A DNA stretch of 64,000 nt, from NCBI GenBank assembly GCA_900553015.1, contig USBY01000002.1:58763-122762 (forward strand), in the 5' to 3' direction. The notes under the pieces were generated by a model. That model ran no database searches. It was not told the DNA's origin and saw nothing but the letters and a program-made list of their open reading frames with translations. Shown here piece by piece: positions 35,555 through 44,356 of the stretch; position 1 is the first letter of the stretch; every line of letters starts with the position of its first letter. The translations under genes and the position numbers were made by a program. The DNA comes from an uncultured Clostridium sp. GTDB lineage: Bacteria; Bacillota; Clostridia; TANB77; CAG-508.

Positions 35555-37587
35555 TTTACTTCCTCTTCTTCTGTTTTTGAATCTAATAGTATTCTAAATA
35601 TTTCTGCAACACTCCAAGCTTGTGAAAAAGCACCTTTAGGTAAATATGGAGGTTTAGAATCATATAATTCTGAAATACTTAATATGCAACCTTCTTTATA
35701 CATCATTGTTTTTGTAGTTGCTTTTAGATTTTTTATAAATTGATCATATTGTTTTTGTAGTTCTGTTTTAACTTTACCTTCTTTTGTATTATTTATTACA
35801 TTTTTGTATGCATCATTATATAGTCCAAATAGCCATGGCCAAGTTATTCCTTGGTGGTAACTTATATCTCTTCTGTATGAATCTCCTTCATATGTAGCAA
35901 TATATTGCTTGTCTTTTCTATTTAAAGTACGTAACCCATGTCTTGTATATAATTCATTAGTTACAGTTTTTAATATTTCTCTAGCATTTTTTCCTGCTGG
36001 ATTTAAAACTTGGTAACTAAGTGACAAACTAAATAATTGATTTGGTCTTATTCTGTCATCGCCTAATACATCATATAATGATTTCTTATCTGCATTATAA
36101 AATTTTCTATTAAATGATTTTTGAGCTTTGTCTGCTAATTCTGCATATATTTCTGCAACTTTTTTAGTTTCGAATTTTTTTGCTAGTTCTTCCATTATTT
36201 TTAAAGCATTATACCATAAACTATTTATTTCTACTGCTTTTCCATTTCTAGGAGTTACTGCAAAATCTCCTATTTTAACATCCATCCATGTATTTTGAGT
36301 ATTTATAGTACCAGAATGAATTAATCCATCTCTTTCCATATAAATATTATTATCATCAACATCTATTCCTGTAATATATGCCTCTATTATCTTCTTTAAA
36401 CAAATGTAAAAATTGTCCTTTATAAATTTATAGTCATTTGTATAATTAATATATTTCTTTATATCTTCAAAAAGCAATAATGAAGCATCTGCGCTATTAT
36501 ATAAAGGTCTATTATCATATCCTGAATATCCATTTGGTACAAGACCATATTTTATATCTCTAATAAATGTTAATAAAACTTCTTTTGCTATATCAAATCT
36601 TTTTGTTTTAAGTAGTAATCCTTCAAATGCTATTAAGCTATCTCTTCCCCAGTCTAAAAACCATGGATAACCTGCGATTATAGTATGAAGCCCAAATGAT
36701 GGCCTATAGGCAATAAAGCTATCAGCAGTAATTATAAAATCTTCTATTAATTCTTTATCCTCTGTATTTTCATTTATTAAGCCTGTGTCTTCTACTATTT
36801 TCTTTAACCTATCTTCTTCTTGTTTAATAATATCCTCTGCTTTTATTTCATCTATGTTTTCTTCTAATGAAAATACAAATGATATATTTTTCTCTTCATT
36901 TGGCTTTAATTCTATTTCATATCTTCCTGGAATTGCATGGTTCTCTATTGGGTCAAACCCTCTTTTTCCTTCTTCCATATAAAACATTCTATAAAATATA
37001 TCATTATGATGTTCTACATATGTTCCCTCTGAACATTTCATGTAAAATGGTGTTTGACTTTCATTCTTTATAACTATTCTTACCTTTGTTCCATTTATAT
37101 TTTCCCTTAAATTAAACTCTGTATCTTTATTAACTTGATGAAAATCTCTATAATTTATTATTGGAGCTAATGTTAACTTTGAATTATAATTTCCATTTTT
37201 AATATTATATAATACAACAACAGTATTCCTACCATATTGCATACTTATAGTCTTTTGAATAGAAATATCGTCTATTTTATATGTATATGTTGGTACATAT
37301 TTTTTCTCGAATGATTCTATTCTTTTATATCCATCAGAAATATAATTATCACAAATATTAGTATATAAAGGATATTTGCATCCATTAAATTCTATTGATT
37401 CATCTACCTTAGATAATACCAAAAATCTTCTTGCTGGAGGTGTTAGTGCTGCAACTAGCAGTCCATGATATTTTCTTGTATTGGCACCTGTAACTGTAGA
37501 TGCTGCAAATCCTCCTATTCCATTAGATATTACCCATTCTCTTTGAATTAAATCTTTAAAATCTCCTTTATTTACCATTATTTTCAT
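35551..37587 (-). CDS. Glycogen debranching enzyme (amylo-alpha-1,6-glucosidase, GH133)
   Basis: The 678-residue protein removes alpha-1,6 branches from glycogen. The N-terminal half has the GDE_N domain with WVISNGIGGFAASTVTG and TRKYHGLL, and the C-terminal (alpha/alpha)6 domain has GYPWFLDWGRDS, DADASLL-like and HQGITWPW segments. It complements GlgP, which stops at branch points. ATG 37587 follows GGAGGC. It sits 17 bases downstream of yvcK, a gene tied to carbon metabolism. Confidence 0.92.
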   Translation of the reverse strand: MKIMVNKGDFKDLIQREWVISNGIGGFAASTVTGANTRKYHGLLVAALTPPARRFLVLSKVDESIEFNGCKYPLYTNICDNYISDGYKRIESFEKKYVPTYTYKIDDISIQKTISMQYGRNTVVVLYNIKNGNYNSKLTLAPIINYRDFHQVNKDTEFNLRENINGTKVRIVIKNESQTPFYMKCSEGTYVEHHNDIFYRMFYMEEGKRGFDPIENHAIPGRYEIELKPNEEKNISFVFSLEENIDEIKAEDIIKQEEDRLKKIVEDTGLINENTEDKELIEDFIITADSFIAYRPSFGLHTIIAGYPWFLDWGRDSLIAFEGLLLKTKRFDIAKEVLLTFIRDIKYGLVPNGYSGYDNRPLYNSADASLLLFEDIKKYINYTNDYKFIKDNFYICLKKIIEAYITGIDVDDNNIYMERDGLIHSGTINTQNTWMDVKIGDFAVTPRNGKAVEINSLWYNALKIMEELAKKFETKKVAEIYAELADKAQKSFNRKFYNADKKSLYDVLGDDRIRPNQLFSLSLSYQVLNPAGKNAREILKTVTNELYTRHGLRTLNRKDKQYIATYEGDSYRRDISYHQGITWPWLFGLYNDAYKNVINNTKEGKVKTELQKQYDQFIKNLKATTKTMMYKEGCILSISELYDSKPPYLPKGAFSQAWSVAEIFRILLDSKTEEEEVK

Positions 37588-37604
37588 TTGTAAGCCTCCA
37601 ATTA

Positions 37605-39161
37605 TTATTTTTTCTTATTTTGTTCAACTTTTTCTATAAATTTTTCTATAAATTCCTCTTCCTTATCTTTATTTTCGTTTTGTAAAATCTCTCTATTTTT
37701 TAGTTTAACTTCCTCTGTATTACGCATAGCCTCTATACGTTTACCATACTTAGATAAGAATTTACTTTTTCTTTCTTTTTTATTTTCGTTTTTCTTTCTT
37801 TTTTTCTTAGGTTTATTTTTTACTTTATTAAATTGTTTTTCATAGTCTAATTTAGATTTTAATAGCATGTATTGAGGATCTGATTGTTTGTCCCTATATT
37901 TTAAATCATCACAAATTAATTCTGAAATTGCTTTAGCAACTAAATCTGAATTATGTCTTATATATCCATTTTCTATACACGCTAAATCCCTTTGTAATAA
38001 ACGTACTCCTAAAGTTCTTGCCTTTGCAACGTCTTGTGCTACTAATTCTGAACCTTTTAAATTATATCTTTTAATATATTCCGGAATTATTTCTCCTGTA
38101 TCATAAATACAATAATCTATAACATTTTTACCTGTATGTTCTATTATTGCTTTTATGTGATCAGATAATGTGTAATTGTCTGTTTGTCCTGGTTCTGTCA
38201 TAATATTGCTTACATATATTTTTATTGCTTTGCTATCTTTCATTGCTTTATATACACCATTAACTAGCAAGTTTGGTATTACATTTGTATACAAACTTCC
38301 TGGACCAATTACAATACAGTCTGCTTCTTTTATTGCTTGTACAACTTCTGGAGTTGCCCTACAATTTGGTGGTGATATAAATACTCTATTAATTTTTGTA
38401 ATTTTGTCATAAACTACTTTTTTTATTTCATCTTTTTCTTCTATTATCATTCCATTTTCTAGTTCTGCACATATTCTCATTTCATCATTTGTAATAGGTA
38501 AAACTCTTCCTATAATATTAAAAATTTCATTGGAATTTGCTATAGCTTCTGTAAAATCTTTAGATAAATCTTGCATTGTAGCAAAATACAAATCACTAAA
38601 ACTAATATCTTTTAAATCTCCACTTTTATATTTATAAGACATTAATTTACTTGCTAATTCTTCATCCCTAGCTAATGCAATTACTGTATTTTTTATATCT
38701 TCTATAGGCATAGAGTTTACGTTTTCTTTCTTCATGTTACCATATGAAGATACCGTAACAACTGCTGTTATATTATCTGTATATTGCTTTAATCCTCTTA
38801 CAACTGTTTCAAGTCCATTGCCAGAACCTATTACTACAATTTTTGGTCCTTCTGAATAGATTTTTTTGTTAAATATTAACGAATTTATATTTATATGTTT
38901 TCTATTATTTTTTACTCTTGAATCTGTAGATTCTATTAACATTTCCATAGTTCTTTTTTGCATAAATACAATTCCTAGAACTATACAAGTAAAACCTACA
39001 ATAAATGATAAAATAATTAATAATAATTGTGCTATTTCTAGTTCTTCACTTACAATAATTGTAGATATTCCATAACATGCCAGTATTATTCCTACAAGAA
39101 TAAGAAATATCCATCTTTTTATTCTTGCATTTGGTCTAAACCATTCTATAAAACCTTTCAT
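37605..39161 (-). CDS. yvcK: Gluconeogenesis factor YvcK with membrane N-terminus
   Basis: The 518-residue product contains the YvcK/CofD-like domain from about residue 100 (VVIGSGNGLETVVRGLKQYTDN, SPPNCRATPE, IGPGSLYTNVIPN). YvcK binds UDP-sugars and supports wall synthesis and growth on gluconeogenic carbon. Here it is longer than the usual 315-450 residues: two transmembrane helices (15-75) anchor the N-terminus, and a Lys/Glu-rich tail of about 75 residues follows. Such membrane forms occur in some Clostridia. It lies downstream of murB; rapZ and whiA, often nearby, are not here. Confidence 0.93.
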   Translation of the reverse strand: MKGFIEWFRPNARIKRWIFLILVGIILACYGISTIIVSEELEIAQLLLIILSFIVGFTCIVLGIVFMQKRTMEMLIESTDSRVKNNRKHININSLIFNKKIYSEGPKIVVIGSGNGLETVVRGLKQYTDNITAVVTVSSYGNMKKENVNSMPIEDIKNTVIALARDEELASKLMSYKYKSGDLKDISFSDLYFATMQDLSKDFTEAIANSNEIFNIIGRVLPITNDEMRICAELENGMIIEEKDEIKKVVYDKITKINRVFISPPNCRATPEVVQAIKEADCIVIGPGSLYTNVIPNLLVNGVYKAMKDSKAIKIYVSNIMTEPGQTDNYTLSDHIKAIIEHTGKNVIDYCIYDTGEIIPEYIKRYNLKGSELVAQDVAKARTLGVRLLQRDLACIENGYIRHNSDLVAKAISELICDDLKYRDKQSDPQYMLLKSKLDYEKQFNKVKNKPKKKRKKNENKKERKSKFLSKYGKRIEAMRNTEEVKLKNREILQNENKDKEEEFIEKFIEKVEQNKKK

Positions 39162-39195
39162 TTTTTATTAATACATCCTTTCAAGTTCAGTTTTC

Positions 39196-40119
39196 TTAAT
39201 CTTCTCCTATTACTTGTACTTCTAGCTCAATTTTTTTGCCAGATTTTTCATAGACTTTTTCACTAATGTATTTTACTAAATTTAATATATCTTTTGCTTT
39301 TGCATTTCCTTTATTTACAACAAAACCAGCATGTTTTGTTGATACTTCTGCATCACCTATATTATATCCTTTTAAACCACATTCATCTATTAATTTTGCA
39401 GTAATAAAATCTGTTCCTCTTTTAAATGTACTTCCTGCTGATGGATATTCTAGTGGTTGGTGTTCTTTACGCCACTCTCCATATTCATCCATTTTAGCTT
39501 TTATTTCTTTATATATTCCTTTTTTTAGTTTTAATTTTGTACTTAAAACTATATATTGATTACTGCTAAAAATACTATTTCGGTATTCGAATTTTTGCTC
39601 CTCATTAGATAATATTTTTATATTACCATTCATATCCATACATTTCGTTTCTGAAACGATATCTTTCATTTCTCCACCATGTGCACCTGCATTCATCCTA
39701 ATCGCACCGCCAATAGATCCTGGAATTCCAGCTGCAAATTCGAATCCTTCTATTTCCTCTATTAATAATTTTTGTGCTACAAATCCATTTTTTACACCAG
39801 CACCTACTGTTATTATATATTCATCATTAATTTTATCTATATTAAAATCTTGTATATCTATTCTTAAGATAATTCCTCTTATACCACCATCTTTTACTAG
39901 TAGATTACTACCATTTCCAATAACGGTTATAGGAATTTCATTTTTATTTGCATATTCTAATATGCTTTTTATATCTTGCTCATTTTTAGCATTTACAAAT
40001 ATATCAGCCTTTCCACCAACTTTAAATGAAGTATGTTTTGACATTAATTCATTTATATATATTTTTGATTCTTCTGATATACATTTTTCTAATTCGCTTG
40101 AAGTTTTTTCTATATTCAA
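39196..40119 (-). CDS. murB: UDP-N-acetylenolpyruvoylglucosamine reductase
   Basis: The 307-residue FAD enzyme makes UDP-MurNAc for peptidoglycan. It has the SFKVGGKADIF start, FAD-binding GNGSNLLVKDGG, RMNAGAHGGEM and the catalytic region SAGSTFKRG, with a Glu near the C-terminus (IELEVQVIGE). It starts at TTG 40119 eight bases after GAGAGGA; no nearby ATG fits. It lies one base after ispH, so translation is coupled. Confidence 0.96.
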   Translation of the reverse strand: MNIEKTSSELEKCISEESKIYINELMSKHTSFKVGGKADIFVNAKNEQDIKSILEYANKNEIPITVIGNGSNLLVKDGGIRGIILRIDIQDFNIDKINDEYIITVGAGVKNGFVAQKLLIEEIEGFEFAAGIPGSIGGAIRMNAGAHGGEMKDIVSETKCMDMNGNIKILSNEEQKFEYRNSIFSSNQYIVLSTKLKLKKGIYKEIKAKMDEYGEWRKEHQPLEYPSAGSTFKRGTDFITAKLIDECGLKGYNIGDAEVSTKHAGFVVNKGNAKAKDILNLVKYISEKVYEKSGKKIELEVQVIGED

Positions 40120-40120
40120 G

Positions 40121-40963
40121 TTAATTCCTCTCCTTTAAATAGTTTATAACTTCTTCTATACTTTCCTGTGGCGTTGAAGCACCTGCCATCACACCTATTT
40201 TATTTATATTTGCAAAATTTTCATTATATAACTCTGATACTTCTTCTATCTTAATGGCATTTTTACAATTCTTTTGTGCAATTTCATATAATTTATTTGT
40301 ATTAGAGCTTTTTTTGCCTCCAATTATGACCATATATTCTACATCTTTAGATATTTTCTCTGTCTCTTTTTGTCTACTTTCTGTAGCATTACAAATGCCA
40401 TTATATATTTCTAGTTGTGTCTTTATATTTTCTTTTAAATATTGTTCTATTTCTAAAAATTTTTGTAAATTATATGTTGTTTGTGTTACTACTGCCAATT
40501 TTTCTTTTTTATTTAATTCAGGAAGTCTTTGTTTTAACTGTTCTAAATTTTCTATAACTTCACCATTAGTGCAAAAACTAAAAGTTCCCATAACTTCTGC
40601 ATGAGATTTTTCTCCAATTACTAAAATATAATAATCTTTATTTGATAATTCTTCTGCCAAATCATGAATTTTTAGTACTTTTGGACATGTACAATCTATT
40701 AATTCTATATTATTTTTCTTTGCATATTCATAAACTTCTTTTTTTACACCATGAGCTCTTATTAGTACTCTTTCTTTGGCTTCTTTTATATCAGTTATTA
40801 TTCTAAGTCCATTTGCTTTTAATTTATTTAGTACTTGATTATTATGTAATAAATCTCCTAAACATTCTATATTCTCTGTATTTTTTAATTCCTCTTTAGC
40901 AGTCTCTACTGCTCGTGTAATTCCATTGCAAAAGCCTGCTGTTTTCCCTAATATTATTTCCAT
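40121..40963 (-). CDS. ispH: 4-hydroxy-3-methylbut-2-enyl diphosphate reductase
   Basis: The 280-residue iron-sulfur enzyme catalyses the last step of the MEP isoprenoid pathway. Three conserved cysteines are present: C12 in GFCNG, the Cys in IDCTCPKV and the Cys in NGICNATESRQ. Also present are the ESHAEVMGT/HGVK motifs. It starts the minus-strand series ispH-murB-yvcK. In many Clostridia ispH is fused or next to rpsA; here it is separate. ATG 40963 follows AGGAG. Confidence 0.96.
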   Translation of the reverse strand: MEIILGKTAGFCNGITRAVETAKEELKNTENIECLGDLLHNNQVLNKLKANGLRIITDIKEAKERVLIRAHGVKKEVYEYAKKNNIELIDCTCPKVLKIHDLAEELSNKDYYILVIGEKSHAEVMGTFSFCTNGEVIENLEQLKQRLPELNKKEKLAVVTQTTYNLQKFLEIEQYLKENIKTQLEIYNGICNATESRQKETEKISKDVEYMVIIGGKKSSNTNKLYEIAQKNCKNAIKIEEVSELYNENFANINKIGVMAGASTPQESIEEVINYLKERN

Positions 40964-41110
40964 ATAATATCTCCTATTTTATTTTATGCTTTCATAGTTT
41001 GCATTATATCATATAAACTCTAATTCTGTAAAATAATTTGACATAACTTTGCAATATTTTTTAGTAGGAAATTACGCTTTTGCTAATTACAATAATTTCA
41101 TTTGACATAA

Positions 41111-41160
41111 TAAGAAAAGTGGCTTCGCCACATGTACAGATTGCTTCGCAATCGCACGGT
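41111..41160. repeat. Double-hairpin repeat, copy 1
   Basis: AAGAAAAGTGG, with perfect hairpins GTGGCTTCGCCAC (41119-41131) and GATTGCTTCGCAATC (41139-41153). Nearly the same pair of hairpins occurs at 53870-53918. The 290-base gap 40964-41253 otherwise holds only AT-rich sequence and a weak terminator (41216-41250) for the next gene. Confidence 0.75.
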
Positions 41161-41253
41161 CCTAAGTACCTTAACCTTGTTGCTTCAGAAAAATCTAGCG
41201 CTTTTTCCTATGCAATAAAAAAAGACGCAAAAATAATTACGCCTTTTTAAATT

Positions 41254-41682
41254 TTAATTCTTACAAAAAAATCTTTTTATCTTTGAAAATAATCTTTTTA
41301 TAAAGCTTTCATGTTCTATTTTAATAAGTTGATTATTCTTTTTTTCTTCTATTTGCTCGTTATCCTTTCTGTCAAATATATGCTTCAATTTTTCTTCATT
41401 TAATTTTCTTTCTTCTTCATCTTTTTTTCTAAATTCTTCTTTTTCTTCCTCTGTTGCCCAATAATCTCTATATATTAAAGCCAAGATATTATTAGCTTCT
41501 TCAGATAGGTTTTGTTTATTTAAATGGAGTCCTTCTTGTACATTAAATTCGTATTCATTATTCATATTAGCTCTCAAAAAATCAATAAACTTTTTAGGAA
41601 TCTTATTTACTAAATTTATATCTGTATACTTTAATATTTCATCTACTTCTTTAAAAGCATTTCTATATCTAAGTTCTACCAT
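41254..41682 (-). CDS. Small helical protein, family A (paralogue of 31863-32273)
   Basis: A 142-residue protein with no recognised family. It shares EILKY...LVNKIPK, DYWA and the C-terminal ESFIKRLFSKIKRFFC with the protein at 31863. The region 88-125 is a charged Lys/Glu helix absent from the paralogue. I start at ATG 41682, which follows AGAGGAGA; the start overlaps the amidoligase end by 14 bases, so translation is coupled. It probably works with the amidoligase. Two such genes each follow a protein with a peptide-bond-type chemistry, which is suggestive. Confidence 0.75.
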   Translation of the reverse strand: MVELRYRNAFKEVDEILKYTDINLVNKIPKKFIDFLRANMNNEYEFNVQEGLHLNKQNLSEEANNILALIYRDYWATEEEKEEFRKKDEEERKLNEEKLKHIFDRKDNEQIEEKKNNQLIKIEHESFIKRLFSKIKRFFCKN

Positions 41683-42778
41683 TATCTTCTTTATCTCCTC
41701 TTTCGTCTTTGGTATATACAAAATCCTTAATTTTATTAAATGTTGCTCTTATCTTGCTTCCCTTAGTTCTTGTTGCTATATCTTTAAATTCTTCTCTTTT
41801 AAATGTTGTTGCAAATTCTTTTTTAGCATTTTTAGAAAAAACTTTAGCATCTTTTACAGATTCCCATCTATCTAAATATATCTTTTTATCCTCGTCTGAA
41901 TCCATAATCAAATTTAAAAAACTTTGTGCTTTTTCTTGCTCTGTAACATCGTGATTTAAAAACTTTTGCATTTTTTGTTCATATTTTTCTGGCTCCTCTG
42001 TCATCTTCACAGCTGTATCTATAATTGATGCATATAAAAATACATTTTGTTTTATTACGTCTGGATCAAGTGTTCCATTAGCCATCCTAAATTCTACTGT
42101 ATTTTTCTTGGGATTTCCGATATTAGTTAGATTAAGTCCCGCATATCTTCTTTCGTCTAGCTTAAATTTACTAGCAACCATTCTTAATTTTCCAAATTTT
42201 TTATGTGATACCTTTAACGTTCCATTATTAATCTTTTTCAATATTTTTTTGCTAGTAGGTGCTGCCATACCATTTCTCCAAATAGCTGAAACAACATTTG
42301 ATAATCCATGAAAATTTTTGTTTATAGCTTTAGGTCGTATAGGATCATTTTTATCATTACACATTTTATATATAAGTTCTTCAGCTTCTGAATATATATG
42401 AAGAAAATTTTTCATTTTTTTAGGATCACTGGCTAAACATTCTGCATCAAAATGCACATGTAATCCACATTTCTCATCTGCCTTAACTTCTTTACTTTTA
42501 TCTTTTGGAAATTCTTTAATCTTACCACAAATTTCTTCTATATTTTTCCATGTGCTTTCTGTATCTGTTAAAATTGGCGAAACAAGTTCTGCTCCATTTT
42601 CTCCAACTAAACTTTCTTCCCATTTTGTTGCCATATGCCAGTTTCTATCACTTATAAACTTCGCACTTTCGCCAGCATATAACCCATTTTTCGTTTGAAC
42701 ATTATTAGCTTCTATTTCTATTCCAAATTTCATATAAGCTGGTAAATTTAGCCTTTCATATTGTCCTTTGTATTTCAT
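41669..42778 (-). CDS. Putative amidoligase (PF12224-type)
   Basis: The 369-residue protein fits the amidoligase_2 family of glutamine-synthetase-like ATP-dependent ligases that form amide bonds. Motifs are FGIEIEA near the start, ENGAELVSPI, CGLHVHFD and NTVEFRMANGTLDPDVI. The families are usually found with peptide or cell-surface modification genes; substrate here is unknown. It is directly coupled to the family A protein and is not next to a cell wall operon. ATG 42778 has a weak ribosome site (ACGAAGAGG upstream). Confidence 0.85.
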   Translation of the reverse strand: MKYKGQYERLNLPAYMKFGIEIEANNVQTKNGLYAGESAKFISDRNWHMATKWEESLVGENGAELVSPILTDTESTWKNIEEICGKIKEFPKDKSKEVKADEKCGLHVHFDAECLASDPKKMKNFLHIYSEAEELIYKMCNDKNDPIRPKAINKNFHGLSNVVSAIWRNGMAAPTSKKILKKINNGTLKVSHKKFGKLRMVASKFKLDERRYAGLNLTNIGNPKKNTVEFRMANGTLDPDVIKQNVFLYASIIDTAVKMTEEPEKYEQKMQKFLNHDVTEQEKAQSFLNLIMDSDEDKKIYLDRWESVKDAKVFSKNAKKEFATTFKREEFKDIATRTKGSKIRATFNKIKDFVYTKDERGDKEDNGRT

Positions 42779-42843
42779 TTTTACCTCTTCGTATATTTTT
42801 TCTAAATTATATCACTACATTTACTTGTTGCCAATATGTACTT

Positions 42844-42943
42844 TAGGGATTTTAGGACATTCTTCGGGATTTGGGGACGTTCCTTTTTTCCCTTTTCGGG
42901 ATTTGGCCATTCTTCGGGATTTGGGGACGTTCTTAAAATCCCT
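42844..42943. repeat. Dispersed palindromic repeat, locus 6 (four units)
   Basis: A tandem run of units such as CGGGATTTGGGGACGTTCC, alternating full (TTCTTAAAATCCC) and deleted (CGGGATTTGGCC) forms. It fills the gap between the amidoligase start and the cupin terminator. Confidence 0.85.
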
Positions 42944-43021
42944 CTTTCAATTCAAATCATAACTACGTGTAAGATTAATTGAATAATTTCTTTTTTACTT
43001 TGCTCCTCTACACTAAAATAT

Positions 43022-43047
43022 AAAAAAGGCGCGGATTACTCCGCGTC
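43022..43047 (-). terminator. Cupin-gene terminator with stop codon in the loop
   Basis: On the minus strand CGCGGA, GTAA loop containing the TAA stop, TCCGCG, then six T's. Confidence 0.8.
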
Positions 43048-43341
43048 TAACTTCATTGTTAACAATATGGCTTCGGTCACTCCCGAATTTCTGCAATTGT
43101 GTGATTCGCCACAATTACAAACATGAAACTCTCCTTTCTTATATAAATTTCCCAAGATTACGACCTCACCATGTAAAACCATATATATCTCGTGGTCTTT
43201 GTCATGGTGGTGTAATTCTATCTCTTTACCGGACTTTATCCGGATGCAACTTGCTTCCTTTGGAAACAAAATCGCTTTTCCAATTCCATCGGAAATCTTC
43301 TCAGTAAAATCTTTTTGTATAAGTTCGTTCAAAAGTTTCAT
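43036..43341 (-). CDS. Cupin-domain protein
   Basis: A 101-residue single cupin. The metal-binding motif HHHDKDHEIYMVLHGE is at about 41-56 and a second, partial motif is GEFHVCNCGESHNC with two cysteines near a His. It could be a small metal-dependent binding protein or enzyme. The GC content is higher than in the surroundings (GCCGCG-type codons), which suggests transfer. ATG 43341 follows AAAGGAGG. It is transcribed alone between repeats and the divergent gene at 43510. Confidence 0.8.
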   Translation of the reverse strand: MKLLNELIQKDFTEKISDGIGKAILFPKEASCIRIKSGKEIELHHHDKDHEIYMVLHGEVVILGNLYKKGEFHVCNCGESHNCRNSGVTEAILLTMKLDAE

Positions 43342-43426
43342 AAATATTTTCCTCCTTTATTGAACAGGAAATTGTTATATTGTTATCTTTACTAGCTTAA
43401 CATAATTTTTATGTTTTTGCAAGATA

Positions 43427-43455
43427 TTGCTTTTTTATGTAAATCATGATATAAT
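43427..43455 (+). promoter_or_regulatory. Shared-block promoter, copy C
   Basis: TTGCTT (43427-43432), 17 bases, TATAAT (43450-43455), extended TGA. The spacer TTTTATGTAAATCATGA differs from that of copy B at only two positions, though the genes are unrelated. Confidence 0.8.
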
Positions 43456-43509
43456 TTTTTGCGATAACAAGTCGTTTATATTCCAAAAACAATTAAAATG
43501 GAGGAAAAA

Positions 43510-44205
43510 ATGATGGAAGTATTTGATAGCATTGAACTTATTGGTCGGAGCTTTAGGGTTCCAAATGAAGGATTAACCTTCACTACATTCTCTTCTCGTT
43601 TTGTTGTGTACCCAATACAAACAAACAGAAGAATATATAATAAGTCTGAAATTGGTGATTTTTACATCTTCGCCGCAGAATTCGGAACTTATATTATCCC
43701 ATTCGTATTTGATTTAGAACAAATTTTGAATGATTCCGGTTTTAAAAAAGTAACATCCGATATACTCCCTGTAAATATCAATTCGGAATACATGCCTGTT
43801 GGTACAAAAAATCAAGCACTTTGGTATCATATGACCAATGTTGTCAATAAATATAATGCCAACACAGCATATAAAATTCTAAAGTCAAAAGGGAAAACTC
43901 TTGAAGTTCCAAGCTTTCTTGATGTGGCATCAAAAATTCCGTTAACTGGAATTTTTGATCTAAAAAAAAGAAAAATGTGGTATGGTATGGCAAGCATTCG
44001 TTTTCCTCATATTAATGAGGAAAAACTCGGTAAATTCAATTTCGACTATGATCAGGCAAATCTCCTGGTATACGCAGGAGACGGGGATACGTATTTGTTA
44101 CATACTCTTTCCTGCGTTTCCACATTATTAGAACTGTTGGAAATTGCGGGGTATAATATGGATAAGAGTCTATATGTACCCAGTTTATATGCACCTATCA
44201 AATAA
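43510..44205 (+). CDS. Protein of unknown function, 231 residues
   Basis: I do not recognise this family. The product is soluble, with alternating strands and aromatic residues (RFVVYPIQTNRRIYN, FYIFAAEFGTYIIPFVFD) and a C-terminal region AGDGDTYLLHTLSCVSTLLELL. There is no signal peptide. I start at ATG 43510 because GGAGG lies just upstream and inside the alternative start at 43498. It uses more G/C-ending codons than nearby genes. It has a promoter of the shared block and two consecutive strong terminators, so it is a self-contained unit. Confidence 0.75.
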   Translation: MMEVFDSIELIGRSFRVPNEGLTFTTFSSRFVVYPIQTNRRIYNKSEIGDFYIFAAEFGTYIIPFVFDLEQILNDSGFKKVTSDILPVNINSEYMPVGTKNQALWYHMTNVVNKYNANTAYKILKSKGKTLEVPSFLDVASKIPLTGIFDLKKRKMWYGMASIRFPHINEEKLGKFNFDYDQANLLVYAGDGDTYLLHTLSCVSTLLELLEIAGYNMDKSLYVPSLYAPIK

Positions 44206-44209
44206 CATT

Positions 44210-44254
44210 TCACAGCCAGATGAAATATACTAAATTCATCTGGCTGTGATTTTT
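44210..44254 (+). terminator. Strong terminator of the 231-residue gene
   Basis: TCACAGCCAGATGAA (44210-44224) pairs with TTCATCTGGCTGTGA (44235-44249), then T's. Confidence 0.92.
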
Positions 44255-44261
44255 ATTGCAC

Positions 44262-44306
44262 AAAAAAAGTCATGCAAGAATATTTAATTTCATACATGAC
44301 TTTTTT
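44262..44306. terminator. Second terminator, likely for dnaJ on the other strand
   Basis: AAAAAAAGTCATG and CATGACTTTTTT with a long loop. It works in both directions and lies about 50 bases after the dnaJ stop. Confidence 0.7.
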
Positions 44307-44321
44307 ATAGTATTTAGTAAT

Positions 44322-44350
44322 CGGGATTTAAGGAACGTCCCCAAATCCCG
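44322..44350. repeat. Dispersed palindromic repeat, locus 7 (best-preserved unit)
   Basis: CGGGATTTAAGGAACGTCCCC then AAATCCCG; the outer eight bases are perfect complements. It lies 6 bases from the dnaJ stop. Confidence 0.9.
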
Positions 44351-44356
44351 AAATTT

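Noticed and set aside
42844..42943. CRISPR-like array
   Set aside because: The units are palindromic, of irregular length and without distinct spacers; they belong to the dispersed repeat family.
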